Shown: one piece after another, positions 41,171 to 50,091 of the stretch
Numbering within the stretch: position 1 is the stretch's first letter
Layout of the letters: every line of letters begins with the position of its first letter
Assembly: GCA_027923505.1 (NCBI GenBank)
Contig: BROI01000001.1
Span: 1,854,001-1,918,000 of the forward strand
Source: Mayamaea pseudoterrestris
Lineage: Eukaryota > Bacillariophyta > Bacillariophyceae > Sellaphorales > Sellaphoraceae
Direction: 5' to 3'
Length of the DNA: 64,000 nt
Made by a program: the position numbers and the translations under genes
Notes under the pieces: model-generated
What the model was told of the DNA's origin: nothing
The model's database searches: none
What the model saw: the letters and a program-made list of their open reading frames with translations, nothing else

Positions 41171-41197
41171 CCTTGTGAATCGCTGAAGGACCGCCAT
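40253..41197 (-). CDS. double Rdx (SelW-like) domain protein, complete copy
   Basis: 314 residues with ATG start. N-terminal presequence MAVLQRFTRLVTCILCLVQA then ESF, which may be an ASAF-like plastid site. Domain 1 (about 52-140) and domain 2 (about 185-285) each begin with a strand and YCTGC redox motif, with Cys retained rather than selenocysteine, and each ends in a K-Q-(L/M)-LRDQ helix. A short acidic tail ends FGVL. The family (SelW, SelT, SelH, Rdx12) has thioredoxin-like folds and interacts with thiols; two in one chain is uncommon. A near-palindrome ATACCGGTAC sits 7-16 bp before the start. Confidence 0.85.
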   Translation of the reverse strand: MAVLQRFTRLVTCILCLVQAESFSQNHRAAILTSKITPSLLRESASSVNDVTSPMPPSPYQVSIAYCTGCRWGLRSFWMAQELLTTFENDANLQAVSLLPSSNAGQFTVTCHAGSNEEYVLWDRKEKGSFPEMKELKQLLRDQVEPSRYLGHSDTNVRKVMQEAETTATDATTALSADSAKEAVSVPFLLPTLQNAPFPSISIAYCTGCKWLFRAAWFAQEFLQTFSDDLHSVSLLPARPPTQGGSFQIYVNDVLVWDRAERGEFPDIKTIKQMLRDQLNPTKDLGHLDNNGKQSFDTMDDEDAEEARRMFGVL

Positions 41198-41383
41198 GGT
41201 GACATACCGGTACGCAATGATGTGATGCGCGATCCTTACAGAGTTTCAAAACCGGTCCGACTTGAAAGATCGCGATGTTGATGTCGCAAGCGCGCTCATC
41301 ACCCATCACAAGCATCATGGCCACGCACCATGACAGAAGGTCAAGTCGGATGGCAATCACAACACTATCATAATCACACCACC

Positions 41384-42117
41384 ATGGCCAAACAATCTCT
41401 GATAAAATTGCTGTTGCTGGTCCTCCTTGCCGGCAGCGTTGCTCCATTCTCGCCGCTTGCTTTGTCATCAAGAACATGCGATTCGCATTCATCGACAGCC
41501 TTGCAGGCATCGTCTCGCCGCCAACTTTTAACGACTGCAGCTAGTGCCATTGTACTCGGAAGCCTTCCTTTGGTTGCCCTGGCCAACGTAGATGAGCTTG
41601 CCATGCCAACGGCGGACGAGCAAGCGTCAGCGGATGCGGTACGTGCCTGTTGCGACCATGCTTTCGAACTTTCGAACAATTATAGTTTTGCCTGTGAATA
41701 CACATCCATCCATTCATTGCGCACATTGCTTGATGCAACTATCATGCAAACCCCCTAGACTCGACTCAATTTGCAGTGTCGCGCAGCTTCCATCTGCACC
41801 GAGCTGCCTCCTTTTGGAGCAGGGGAATATTATACTTGGCGTGCAGCTGAGTCCTTTTTCATTCCGTAAAAGATGTCTCTATCCCAACACGTTCTACATT
41901 TTCATATATATATACCAACATTTTTTGTGTTTGTTTTTGTAAGGCTGCCATGGCGGAGCGAATTCGGCGAAAGCGAGAGCTGCAGAAGAAGGCATCCTCG
42001 CCCGTCAAGTTCACCGACAAGTTCTCCAAGGAGCAGGAAAAGCAAAAGGAACTAAAGTCGCAGACTCAAGAGGAGCGACGAAACGCATTGTGCGAAGAGT
42101 TGGGACGGGGTTGCTAA
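41384..42117 (+). CDS. small thylakoid-lumen-type protein (two exons)
   Basis: 142 residues. Exon 1 is 41384..41638, intron 41639..41943 (305 bp, GTACGT..GTAAG), exon 2 is 41944..42117; phase 0. The N-terminus is tripartite: signal peptide (1-20), an ASAF-like SVA-PF site, a transit stretch, then twin-Arg SRRQLL (45-46), a hydrophobic run and VALA (64-67). This is the pattern for TAT import to the lumen through a complex plastid. The mature part of about 75 residues is highly charged and helical (FTDKFSKEQEKQKELKSQ) and ends CEELGRGC with two Cys. It may be a photosystem-associated extrinsic protein; I cannot identify which. Confidence 0.78.
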
Positions 42118-42271
42118 ATGAATTGAGATTGGTTTATTCTCTGCCTCTTCTTCGATCGCATTCTCTTGGAGAGACTAATGCTAACATGCCACCTTTGCTA
42201 CAAAACGCAAACAGTCCAGTGTTTCGATCGACCCTGTAATCGTCTGCTAGCTATTTAAAGTCTTTATTATA

Positions 42272-42787
42272 TTACAATTCTGGTTCTAGACCGCCTTCAA
42301 CGACTGCCACAATATCCCTTGCTCTCATGAAGCTAAGTTTCTTGCCGTCTATCGTCTCTTCGTCCTTCGGCCCAATGCCCCATGGATTCTTCGAAACAAT
42401 GACATCACCCGGCTTGATGTTTGGCATGGGCAGAATCCTTCCATTCTCCGCTTCTTCACCGGGTCCAACACTGAGAACTTTACACAGGAGCAACTTTGGC
42501 AAATCAACGTCAGGAACAAATAGACCAGACTCCGTCTTGGGTCGTCCCTGGATGCGCTCCACCAGAACCATGTCATAGTGGCAGCGCCAGTTTTGCGTCG
42601 AGTCGGCCGTTTCCACCACCAACCGACCAATTCCAGCTCCTCCTTGGTACTTTTTGTTCACGTTGCGGCCAATGGCAGCCAGTCGCTCGGGATCAGCGGC
42701 TGGTAACGAGGACAGCGCAAGGGCAGTAGTTGAAAGAAGGCATAGCCATAGACAGGCCAATGCCAGGCGATATTGGGGAAGCTGCAT
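42272..42787 (-). CDS. Cpn10 (GroES-like) co-chaperonin, plastid-targeted
   Basis: 171 residues. Signal peptide (1-25, ending TTALA-LSSL) then a linker to about residue 70, then a GroES fold: YDMVLVERIQGRPKTESGLFVPD (the mobile-loop region), KVLSVGPGEE, IKPGDVIVSKNPWGIG and a final strand DIVAVVEG. Cpn10 caps the Cpn60 barrel during folding, in plastids notably of Rubisco. The length of the domain is standard; the N-terminus is targeting sequence. Confidence 0.85.
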   Translation of the reverse strand: MQLPQYRLALACLWLCLLSTTALALSSLPAADPERLAAIGRNVNKKYQGGAGIGRLVVETADSTQNWRCHYDMVLVERIQGRPKTESGLFVPDVDLPKLLLCKVLSVGPGEEAENGRILPMPNIKPGDVIVSKNPWGIGPKDEETIDGKKLSFMRARDIVAVVEGGLEPEL

Positions 42788-43372
42788 ATTGCTGGATTTA
42801 AAGCAGAGCTAGAATATCAAGAGACAAGCAGTTGCGACGATTGTTCCCAACATTAACAAGTCAAAGGAAGCGACGGTCGCAAACGACGGCCATCACAAAA
42901 GGGATGAACGTCAGTCAGTCACGATGCGACCTAAGACAGCGCGAGCCCCACCCTGACGAAATATCACAGGGCGTCATCGTTTCGTGAATAGCCAGAAGTA
43001 TAGTAGCCTTTTGTGCATTTGCGAGAATTCTGACACCACCATGACCCGGTAGGAACAGTGGAGTAAATTCCGCGAAGGAAAGGTTGCTTGCCTTATTCCA
43101 CGCCTCACAATCGGTCGTTGAACGTGTTAATGGATCTGCAACGACTGTAACGAACATGACAAAACTAGCATAATGCGACTGCGATCCCTTTGCGTTATTG
43201 GCGCTTGCTGGAGGCTGCCAAAGGCCACGAGTACTGAGAATGCGACAAGAACGAAGCGCAATCTTCAGCACTTTCCGGTGAGTAGCAAGTATAACAGATA
43301 TTTTGCCGTGCGAAACACCAGATCGTTATACTGCTAATAGCGTTCTCACCCTTGAGTGAAAATTTTCAGTAC
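42788..43372. other. intergenic between divergent genes
   Basis: 585 bp between the Cpn10 start (minus) and the J-like protein start (plus). A minus-strand open frame at 42915..43271 has no ATG near its start and no recognisable domain. No other signal seen. Confidence 0.5.
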
Positions 43373-45022
43373 ATGCAGCTTAATGATGCTAACTTTCCTC
43401 GATTTCAGCCAGATGCAGACATGGATGATGCCAATCTCGATGTGAAACAACGCAAATACGACAAGGCTTTGGGCAGCATAAATCCGGATGGAGACATTGT
43501 ATACGCATCGTTTTTCGCGCCCAAACCAAGAGATATTCTCCAGGGTGTGCTTGGATCCTTAAGAAACGTTGTGCTTGGAAGTTTCATGTGCCTGGCAGTC
43601 TTTGGTGCCTCCATTTATTTGGCTTTTATCGGCAAAGGGTTCTTTTGGGGACTCATTTCAATACTTGTCGGATCCGTCATTTCCGTTGGCGTTGCGGCTT
43701 ATACAGTGCTCCAAATATTATATCAACTGTTGGTTGGCTTGTACAAGACGCCAAGTTCAGTAAAGGCTTGGCGGAACGGCGAAGTCTGGCATCCCGAGCA
43801 ACGAGTGTGGACAAATTACACGCTTGCGGAGGAAAAGCAAGAACTGAAGCAACGCGAAAAGCCTTATTTGTACGTGCCAATCAACCAGACGTATTACGCC
43901 ATGTTGGGCGTACCATTTGGCGCAACCGCTTTAGAAGTTGGAAAGGCGTACGACATTTTGGCAAAGAAACTAAAAGACGACAATATTGATGACGTAACAG
44001 CTCACTCTAAACTTGTCAACTTTTACCAAGCGTACCGGACTTTATCAAACAGCACGTTACGGGACGAGTATGACAGGATTGGTGTGACCTCGGACGATCA
44101 TGATATATTCCCATTCAACACCCAGGCTTTCGTCGACACTCTGCTGGACTGTGAAAAGGCTGCGTCAACGTTCGGAGAGTTGCGGGTGATTACTTTTGTC
44201 GATAGGATCAAGGATATGATTGTTCTTGTCAGTATACACGAAGGGGAAAATGTTCCCGACGTTATGGAGCTGAACCCTCACGTTAAAAGCGGAATCGAAA
44301 GTATGCTTGCCGACATTATAGTGACGGGCTGGGGAGACTACCAGCGTAATCGTCAGATCAGAATTGCCGAGACATTTCTGGAACTTATAGATGGATATGT
44401 GAATGAGCTAGTTTCGAGAGAGGACTTTGAAGTTGCGTGTCGCGCATTTGCTGAAGCAATCGGTGATTCATTGTTCGGCCACAAGTTTCTCTCGTTGATA
44501 GGAGACGCGCTTGTCAATGAGGCTGATGAATACAGGAGACCGTTCTCGTTTTTCAGTTGGTCAAGTTTTTACTATTGCGCGTGGAACATTATGATCTCAT
44601 CGTTCCAAGTCTTGACCACGCATCAGTCTATTATTAATCGTATCAAAGCCAACGCCAATGCCAATGAAAACGAGATCAAGGTCAGCAAGAAAACGCTGAC
44701 GGATAAGTTGCAGTCTATTCTCCCTTTGTATATTGATGGAATGTGGTCCGTCATGGCATACGACATTGCCGAAACGATGAATCGGGTTTGCTGGAGGCTG
44801 CTATCCGACACTTCAGTTACCTCAACGACGCGACGGCGCCGCGCGAAAGCGCTCCTCCTATTAGGACGCGCAATGCGAGAAGTACAAGATGCGACATGTG
44901 CTGTACTAAAAGACCGCATTGCGCCAGCTATCAAGGCTGCCACGAGTGCTGGCAGCAACCTGCAGAACGAAGCGATGAATGGATCCGACTTGACAGACTA
45001 CCAGCATACACAAACAGCTTAA
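43373..45022 (+). CDS. J-domain-like membrane protein with DnaJ-X-type C-terminus
   Basis: 549 residues from the ATG at 43373. A membrane region lies at about residues 58-122 (VLGSFMCLAVFGASIYLAF, LISILVGSVISVGVAAYTVL). A J-like helix bundle follows at about 175-240: YYAMLGVPFGATALEVGKAYDILAKKL, ending in YRTLSNSTLRDEYDRIG. The loop where the HPD tripeptide should be reads LKDDNID, so Hsp70 stimulation is doubtful. The rest resembles the DnaJ-X region (LADIIVTGWGDYQRN.., ETMNRVCWRLLSD) seen in fungal, plant and stramenopile proteins of the Caj1/DnaJ-X type. Membrane location and chaperone link are inferred. Confidence 0.78.
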   Translation: MQLNDANFPRFQPDADMDDANLDVKQRKYDKALGSINPDGDIVYASFFAPKPRDILQGVLGSLRNVVLGSFMCLAVFGASIYLAFIGKGFFWGLISILVGSVISVGVAAYTVLQILYQLLVGLYKTPSSVKAWRNGEVWHPEQRVWTNYTLAEEKQELKQREKPYLYVPINQTYYAMLGVPFGATALEVGKAYDILAKKLKDDNIDDVTAHSKLVNFYQAYRTLSNSTLRDEYDRIGVTSDDHDIFPFNTQAFVDTLLDCEKAASTFGELRVITFVDRIKDMIVLVSIHEGENVPDVMELNPHVKSGIESMLADIIVTGWGDYQRNRQIRIAETFLELIDGYVNELVSREDFEVACRAFAEAIGDSLFGHKFLSLIGDALVNEADEYRRPFSFFSWSSFYYCAWNIMISSFQVLTTHQSIINRIKANANANENEIKVSKKTLTDKLQSILPLYIDGMWSVMAYDIAETMNRVCWRLLSDTSVTSTTRRRRAKALLLLGRAMREVQDATCAVLKDRIAPAIKAATSAGSNLQNEAMNGSDLTDYQHTQTA

Positions 45023-45130
45023 AAGTTTAGTGTGACATGTCAAGCTTTAATGTTAGCATAGCGTACATACATTGCATCTGCGTCGTATAAGCATCTTTGT
45101 ACAATGTTTCAATTCGTACAACTGTCATGA

Positions 45131-46093
45131 TCAAAAACCATATGCAAGCTCCAGACTCTGGTAAATTTGTTCAAAGTCGGCGTTGCTTCCAATCGGAACA
45201 GCCGCCGCAACGCTTGCCATAAACTTCTGCAAACGACTCTCGGCAACGCCGTCCATGCGCGCCGCATATACAACACTGGCCAATCCAACCAAGGACTCCC
45301 TGCAGCCAATCATGGTGCCAGCCGTCATGGCCAGCTCGGTCAATGTCAATGCCGTGTTTTGCAGTCGCGTCGACTGCAGTTCTTTTGGAAATACTTGGAG
45401 CAGCAACTTGACATGTGAAGCACTCGTCGGCGGATTCACGCGGTAGTCGAGTCCCTTGAGCAAGTCAAGCTCCGTCAAGCTAACATCCGTTTCCGAATAA
45501 AATCCGCGCGACATGTTGACCAGCGACTCGATTCCAATCTTGCGCGGGTACGGCTCGTTGAGTTTAATCACTAGATAGAGACACGTCATGCTGAATAGCT
45601 GAAAGTCGTCGCGGGTAATGGGAGCCGCCTGCGGCTTGCGTAGTTCGAGAGACACGTAGCGATCCAGCAGGTTCATGGACATTTGCACCAACTCGCGATC
45701 CATGTTGAACGAGTCAACCACGACGGTGGCCCAGTCAATCATTTGATGTCGCCAAAAGCGAAAAGAGTTTGTATTGGCAGTGCTGCTATGAGGTTGTTGT
45801 TGTTGTTGTGACGTAGCTGCTGTCCGAGATTGTGACTGCTGAATGCGGCCAATCTCTTGAACGTCCTGCAGCGATGTGCTCGATAAAGAGTTCTTCATCA
45901 ACGTTTCGTGGCTGCTGGATGAACTTGAATCGTCAGTCAAAACTGTCGAAGCGACTGCTGCAGCTGGAGAAGAAGATACGGTTGGCTGTCTGCTCGTGTA
46001 GTCGTACTTGACAATGTAATGCCGATCCTCGCAGTCGACCAATGCTGCAAGGCTGTCCAGCACGCTATCAATGGTTGCTTGTTCGTTATCCAT
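45131..46093 (-). CDS. cyclin, diatom-type
   Basis: 320 residues from the ATG at 46093; the open frame continues upstream but this ATG gives a standard start (MDNEQATIDSVLDSLAAL). The cyclin box begins about residue 110: FRFWRHQMIDWATVVVDSF, MSMNLLDRYVSLE, DDFQLFSMTCLYLVIKLNEP and LLKGLDYRVNPPT, followed by a C-terminal cyclin fold. A Ser/Gln-rich region precedes the box. The pattern fits the diatom-specific cyclin group, many of which respond to nutrient or light status; the partner CDK is unknown. A DNA transposon begins 282 bp upstream of the start. Confidence 0.83.
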   Translation of the reverse strand: MDNEQATIDSVLDSLAALVDCEDRHYIVKYDYTSRQPTVSSSPAAAVASTVLTDDSSSSSSHETLMKNSLSSTSLQDVQEIGRIQQSQSRTAATSQQQQQPHSSTANTNSFRFWRHQMIDWATVVVDSFNMDRELVQMSMNLLDRYVSLELRKPQAAPITRDDFQLFSMTCLYLVIKLNEPYPRKIGIESLVNMSRGFYSETDVSLTELDLLKGLDYRVNPPTSASHVKLLLQVFPKELQSTRLQNTALTLTELAMTAGTMIGCRESLVGLASVVYAARMDGVAESRLQKFMASVAAAVPIGSNADFEQIYQSLELAYGF

Positions 46094-46515
46094 GATGAGA
46101 AATGTGAGTGATGAGATGAGATCTTTGCAGTACTGTAGCAGCAGGAAAAAGCCTCTTGCACCGATTTTATGATCCGACGAGAAAGAGTTGCACTTGAACC
46201 AAAGGCCAATAAAAATCGGATGTGGTGGATGCAACGTGTGGTTTCAGACGCATCCGAAACTTCCACGTCGACTCATTTTGAAGTTGGGATTGCAACGTAG
46301 TGTCAAAGAAAGTGTACGCAGCTGTTGCGTAGACAATGTGGCGTGACATACGTCGCTGGTCAGCGACGCGATCTGGAGCGTCCGGTAAAACGTCTTTTCG
46401 CCGAAAAATGTCGTACTGGTACTCATTTTTCCGTTGAGAAGCTTTAAAGCCGTTGAATGCTTGGCCGGCGCGGCGAGCCGGCCTGTCCAGCTGTTTCGTA
46501 AGCGGTGAAATCGCA

Positions 46516-46600
46516 TAGTCAGAAGAATTCTTTCTATCTATGACTCAGTAAGAAGAATTCTTTCTATCAATGACATAGAAAGAAGAATTCTTTCTATCTA
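46516..46600. repeat. left 30-bp iterons
   Basis: Three copies of AGAAGAATTCTTTCTAT start at 46521, 46551 and 46581, exactly 30 bp apart. The AGAATTCT core is palindromic. Related copies occur near the other end of the element. Confidence 0.85.
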
Positions 46601-46745
46601 TTACTTCGACAGAAATGTCATTAAAACACTCTACTATACAAAATAAAGTACTAAGTTGAAGTCGGTAAGTATCATTGGTCACTAAAAGTCATTTTAATGC
46701 ACCGCCATCCTTGACGTGGAACTTGTCGCCGTCGATGCTCATGGC

Positions 46746-47321
46746 TTACCGCTCGTTGCGACGCCAACCGTAGTCAGCATTGAACCTGCGCGTTCGTAAA
46801 ACCTGCTGGATCTTGTCACTAAAGACCTTTAAAGAATACTCCTGGTACTCGTCCCGCGAGGCATAAAGCTCTTGTGGCGTGGCATTCCCTTCAAGGTACT
46901 CGTCAATGTCAGCGTCAAGGAACAAGGATGCTGCAGAACCTTCCCATCGAGGCTCCCCTCGTTCGTTATGCGTTGGTTTTGGATACAAGAGACGATCATG
47001 ATTATACGCTTCAGTATCAGAGACAGCTCGTTCTTTTCGATCTAAAAGGATCTTTCGCAAGCTTCGCAAACGTCCGGCAAACTTGCTGTAGTCCGTTGCC
47101 TGGTACTCGGGACGAAGATTGTATACATCCTTTGGCTTCATGTAATTAGATTCAAGTGGTACTCGTCCGCTTTCCAAGTCCTCCTGTAGAAGCTTCTTTG
47201 CTTGGCTGCATTCCCAGCGGCCGAAGGCCGCTGCCCCTTCATGCGCCGCCATGGTGAAATACGGAATGCGCGCAAATGTAATGGACGGCCGACACGTCGA
47301 GGAACCCGTCGGAGTCGCCAT
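46746..47321 (-). CDS. transposon accessory protein with duplicated W..S..EYQ domain
   Basis: 191 residues from the ATG at 47321 (24 codons upstream are open with no better start). The chain is an internal duplication. Unit 1 is about residues 36-90 (WECSQAKKLLQEDL..MKPKDVYNLRPEYQ..FAGRLRSLRK). Unit 2 is about 135-188 (WEGSAASLFLDADI..ATPQELYASRDEYQ..FSDKIQQVLR). Shared pattern: W-E-x-S-x-A, Asp/Glu-rich turn, P-x-(D/E)-(V/L)-Y-x-x-R-x-E-Y-Q, Y-S-x-x-F. It is basic at the C-terminus. I know no named domain of this form. It starts 136 bp from, and divergent to, the other accessory gene; a DNA-binding or transposase-partner role is inferred. Confidence 0.65.
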   Translation of the reverse strand: MATPTGSSTCRPSITFARIPYFTMAAHEGAAAFGRWECSQAKKLLQEDLESGRVPLESNYMKPKDVYNLRPEYQATDYSKFAGRLRSLRKILLDRKERAVSDTEAYNHDRLLYPKPTHNERGEPRWEGSAASLFLDADIDEYLEGNATPQELYASRDEYQEYSLKVFSDKIQQVLRTRRFNADYGWRRNER

Positions 47322-47457
47322 TGGAGCTACTTTAGCTTCCGGTTGAAACTCTACGTAGATCTCTACGTAAAACAGCTGCGTCACGCGTGTCAATGGTGTC
47401 AGAATTTAAACTGCGCCTCATTGAGCGATATGCTCGCCGCTCCGCGCACAATCGAGC

Positions 47458-49914
47458 ATGGAGCGTCGCCAAGTTGTAGATCCTCCATCTGACTCTTCTT
47501 CTTCTTCTTCCTCCTCCTCCTCCTCCGGCGACGAGTCCGGCAGCGAAGACGAAGACAGCTCTTCCTATCGCTCACCAAGACGCATTGTATCTCCTTCTCG
47601 TTCGAGAGCGGACGGCTTGAAACTTGCAACTCAGCGCAAACTTGTACGTGCGCTCATAGCAAGCGGCGGGCTCCATAACGCTTCTCTTGCTAGTATTTGC
47701 AGACGCGATACTCAAGCTTTTGGTAAAACAAACACTGCTCTTCGCAAGGCGGTCCAAAACAAAGTTCAATTTTGGAAGAACCTTGGTCCGGCAGAATATA
47801 GCAGGTTGCACACGAAAAACAGCAACCAGAGCGATACCTTTACTTGTCATAGTGCATGGTGCCTTGTATGCAGCATATAGTACACTAGCAGACGGAAAAG
47901 TAGCAGCGTGTTTAGAGGTGATATAGCCGGTTATCCTTGGTTCGATTCCGAGGTGCGCTACTTTTAACGGCATAGTGATACTACTTTCTGTTGCATACCT
48001 GCTATGGTAGCGTCCCTATCGAGAGATCTGGACTGAGGCTGCTGGTTCGAGTTGCGATCGAATCAAGCGAAGAAAAAGCAAAAATTCACTGGTTGCACGG
48101 GTTTGTCACGAACGAACGATGGGGAGTCGCGGACCCTGGGGAGTGCACAAAGATGCGCCGAGCCCGAAACGCCGCAGGAAAAACTGAAAAGTGACATTCC
48201 CCCGCGAGACGAAAATGCCAGCTGAAACGGAAGACGAGTTAGCACTATGACGCGCAAAGCTAGGGGAGTAGCAGGTTGCACACGAAAAACAGCAACCAGA
48301 GCGATACCTTTACTTGTCATAGTGCATGGTGCCTTGTATGCAGCATATAGTACACTAGCAGACGGAAAAGTAGCAGCGTGTTTAGAGGTGATATAGCCGG
48401 TTATCCTTGGTTCGATTCCGAGGTGCGCTACTTTTAACGGCATAGTGATACTACTTTCTGTTGCATACCTGCTAAATACGAGCAAGTCGTTCACGCTTTA
48501 CTTGGAACCAGCTCGACACCGGTACAACAGCCAGCAGCATCCTCTCAAAAAAGTCGCCGTCCATCAACTCAAATTGAGCAGCTTACAATGGATCCTTCTT
48601 CTTCTCTTTCGCTTGTTCGGCCTTGTAAGTTTTTCTCGAGTCGCATCGGTGTGCACACATTGGTGCGCGCTGCGCTTCCTTTCTGTTGCCCTTCAATTGA
48701 TCACAATCGCCTCGTCATCTTGCTCTCTACTAACGCGCTGTATCTTTTCATTAGTGGTCATTCAAGTCGACGTTACCAATCCATGGAATAATGGCGAATT
48801 CAACGTTTGGACCGTTCGGGATTACGAGCTTGCAAACAACCGGGGTTTTATTGACGGGTACGAGATTGAGTTTGCCAACGCCAACCTTCGCGACTTTGCC
48901 AAAGGCAACTATGAAGCGCGCCTTATCAGCAAGAACACGGTAGAGATGCGCCTTCCAATCCTTCCTCTTTTGTTTTTGCAAGACGACGCTTACTTGGGCA
49001 GCGCCATCAATCCGTCCTCCAAACCACGCCTCGATCTTCGAGCCGCCTTTCTTGCCAAGCAGGTACAACAAATGCATCGTTTTGTACATTTGCGCTTCCC
49101 TGATGACATTACCAACAAGTTCTTTCTTCCTGGTGGACGGACCGACGAGACGCTCCTTGACATTGAATCATTCCCCCACACTGGCAGCATCGAGTTGCCT
49201 GAGGCGACTATCCGGAGCCTCATGCTTCGTCAACAACCACTTGTTGCTCATTTATGGCGCGAGACGCGGCTTGTTTGGCGAGTTGCCCTTAATGTTGAGC
49301 CGCGCGTTTCAGTCATGCCTTCTATTCGAGCTGATGGTTCGTCTCAATTGGAATCATTGTTTACCGGCCTTGGAATTTAGTAGTGTACAATGATACTAAC
49401 CGTTGAGTTTCTTGTCTTCTACATTGTCACTTTAGGTATGCACGCTTTCTTTTCTAGCGTATATGGTCCAAGTGCTGCCTCGCAAATGCAAGCAGTTGTT
49501 CCGTTTGTTGCTGCGCCCGTCGCTCCTGCTCCTGTCGCCTCGTCCTCTGCCATTGCGGCTGCTCCTGTCGCCTCCTCTGCCATTGCTGCTCCTACGCTCG
49601 GATCATTGCAGCTTGCGGAACTGCTGGCTGATACTGATGCGCTTATGGTTGATCTTAATCGTCGAAAGCGATTGGCCGCAGAAGTCGGAGAGCGGCAGAA
49701 TGAGGACGAGGACGAGGAGGAGGAACACGTGTCGTTCGAGTCACCGCGAAAGCGCCAAGCAAAGGAGAATGAGCTTGTCTTGCAGCACCAACCTGATCAA
49801 GTATGGGGGGCATTGCCAGTTGAAGATATTGATGTTGCGGAAGAGGAGGAGGAGAAGGAGGACGACCCGTACGACCCGTTTGACTACGGCGTAGATGGCG
49901 ACCCTGATATGTAG
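47458..49914 (+). CDS. second transposon accessory gene, spliced, hit by two MITEs
   Basis: Starts MERRQVVDPPSD with a poly-Ser acidic stretch, then a basic helical region (RKLVRALIASGGLHNASLASICRR, KVQFWKNLGPAEY). At 47801 the frame runs into the first MITE. After the second MITE, coding-like sequence resumes at about 48476. Introns 48625..48754 and 49380..49457 both have TACTAAC-type branch sites and keep frame. The third part (VDVTNPWNNGEFNVWTVRDYELANNRGF) is a compact unknown domain, followed by an Ala/Pro linker and a very acidic tail ending DYGVDGDPDM. Harbinger elements usually encode a Myb-like partner for the transposase; this could fill that role, but no Myb motif is clear. How or whether the exons join across the MITEs is unresolved. 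Confidence 0.55.
47801..48002 (+). mobile_element. 202-bp MITE, copy 1
   Basis: Begins GCAGGTTGCACACG and ends ..GTTGCATACCTGC, giving imperfect terminal inverted repeats GCAGGT(A)TGCA. It is flanked by TA on both sides (47799..47800, 48003..48004). Near the 3' end it has a tRNA-like T-arm: CTTGG-TTCGATT-CCGAG (5-bp stem, 7-base loop, matches the pol III B box), followed by a TTTT run. TA duplication points to Tc1/mariner-type mobilisation. Confidence 0.8.
48271..48472 (+). mobile_element. 202-bp MITE, copy 2
   Basis: Identical, as far as I can see, to copy 1 and in the same orientation, also flanked by TA (48269..48270, 48473..48474). The two are separated by 268 bp of unrelated sequence which itself has a tRNA-like piece near 48005-48065 (TGGTAGCG.. 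GGTTCGAGT). Confidence 0.8.
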
Positions 49915-50091
49915 ACGGGACCACGAATGATCATGAGATGTAGCTGGTACTTTGCTACATAATTATCTTGTAATTATCAAGCCATTGCATTAATTATAGT
50001 AATTAGATTGGAATAGATACATGCGTCTTTGCAGGAGGCAAAAGAGCTGCAGCAGAAAAGCGGTGCGCAGCAACGGCAGCAGGTCCCAGCG

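Noticed and set aside
42915-43271. possible mitochondrial protein on the minus strand
   Set aside because: The presequence-like start depends on a GTG; no ATG, splice site or domain supports it.
47890-47955. complete tRNA gene inside the MITE
   Set aside because: The T-arm is canonical, but only about 24 bases lie between a possible acceptor strand and the T-arm, and the acceptor stem needs several wobble pairs. It is a tRNA-like relic.
47572-48494. minus-strand frames with repeated VAHLGIEPRITGYI peptides
   Set aside because: They are translations of the two MITE copies across the tRNA-like segment and not proteins.
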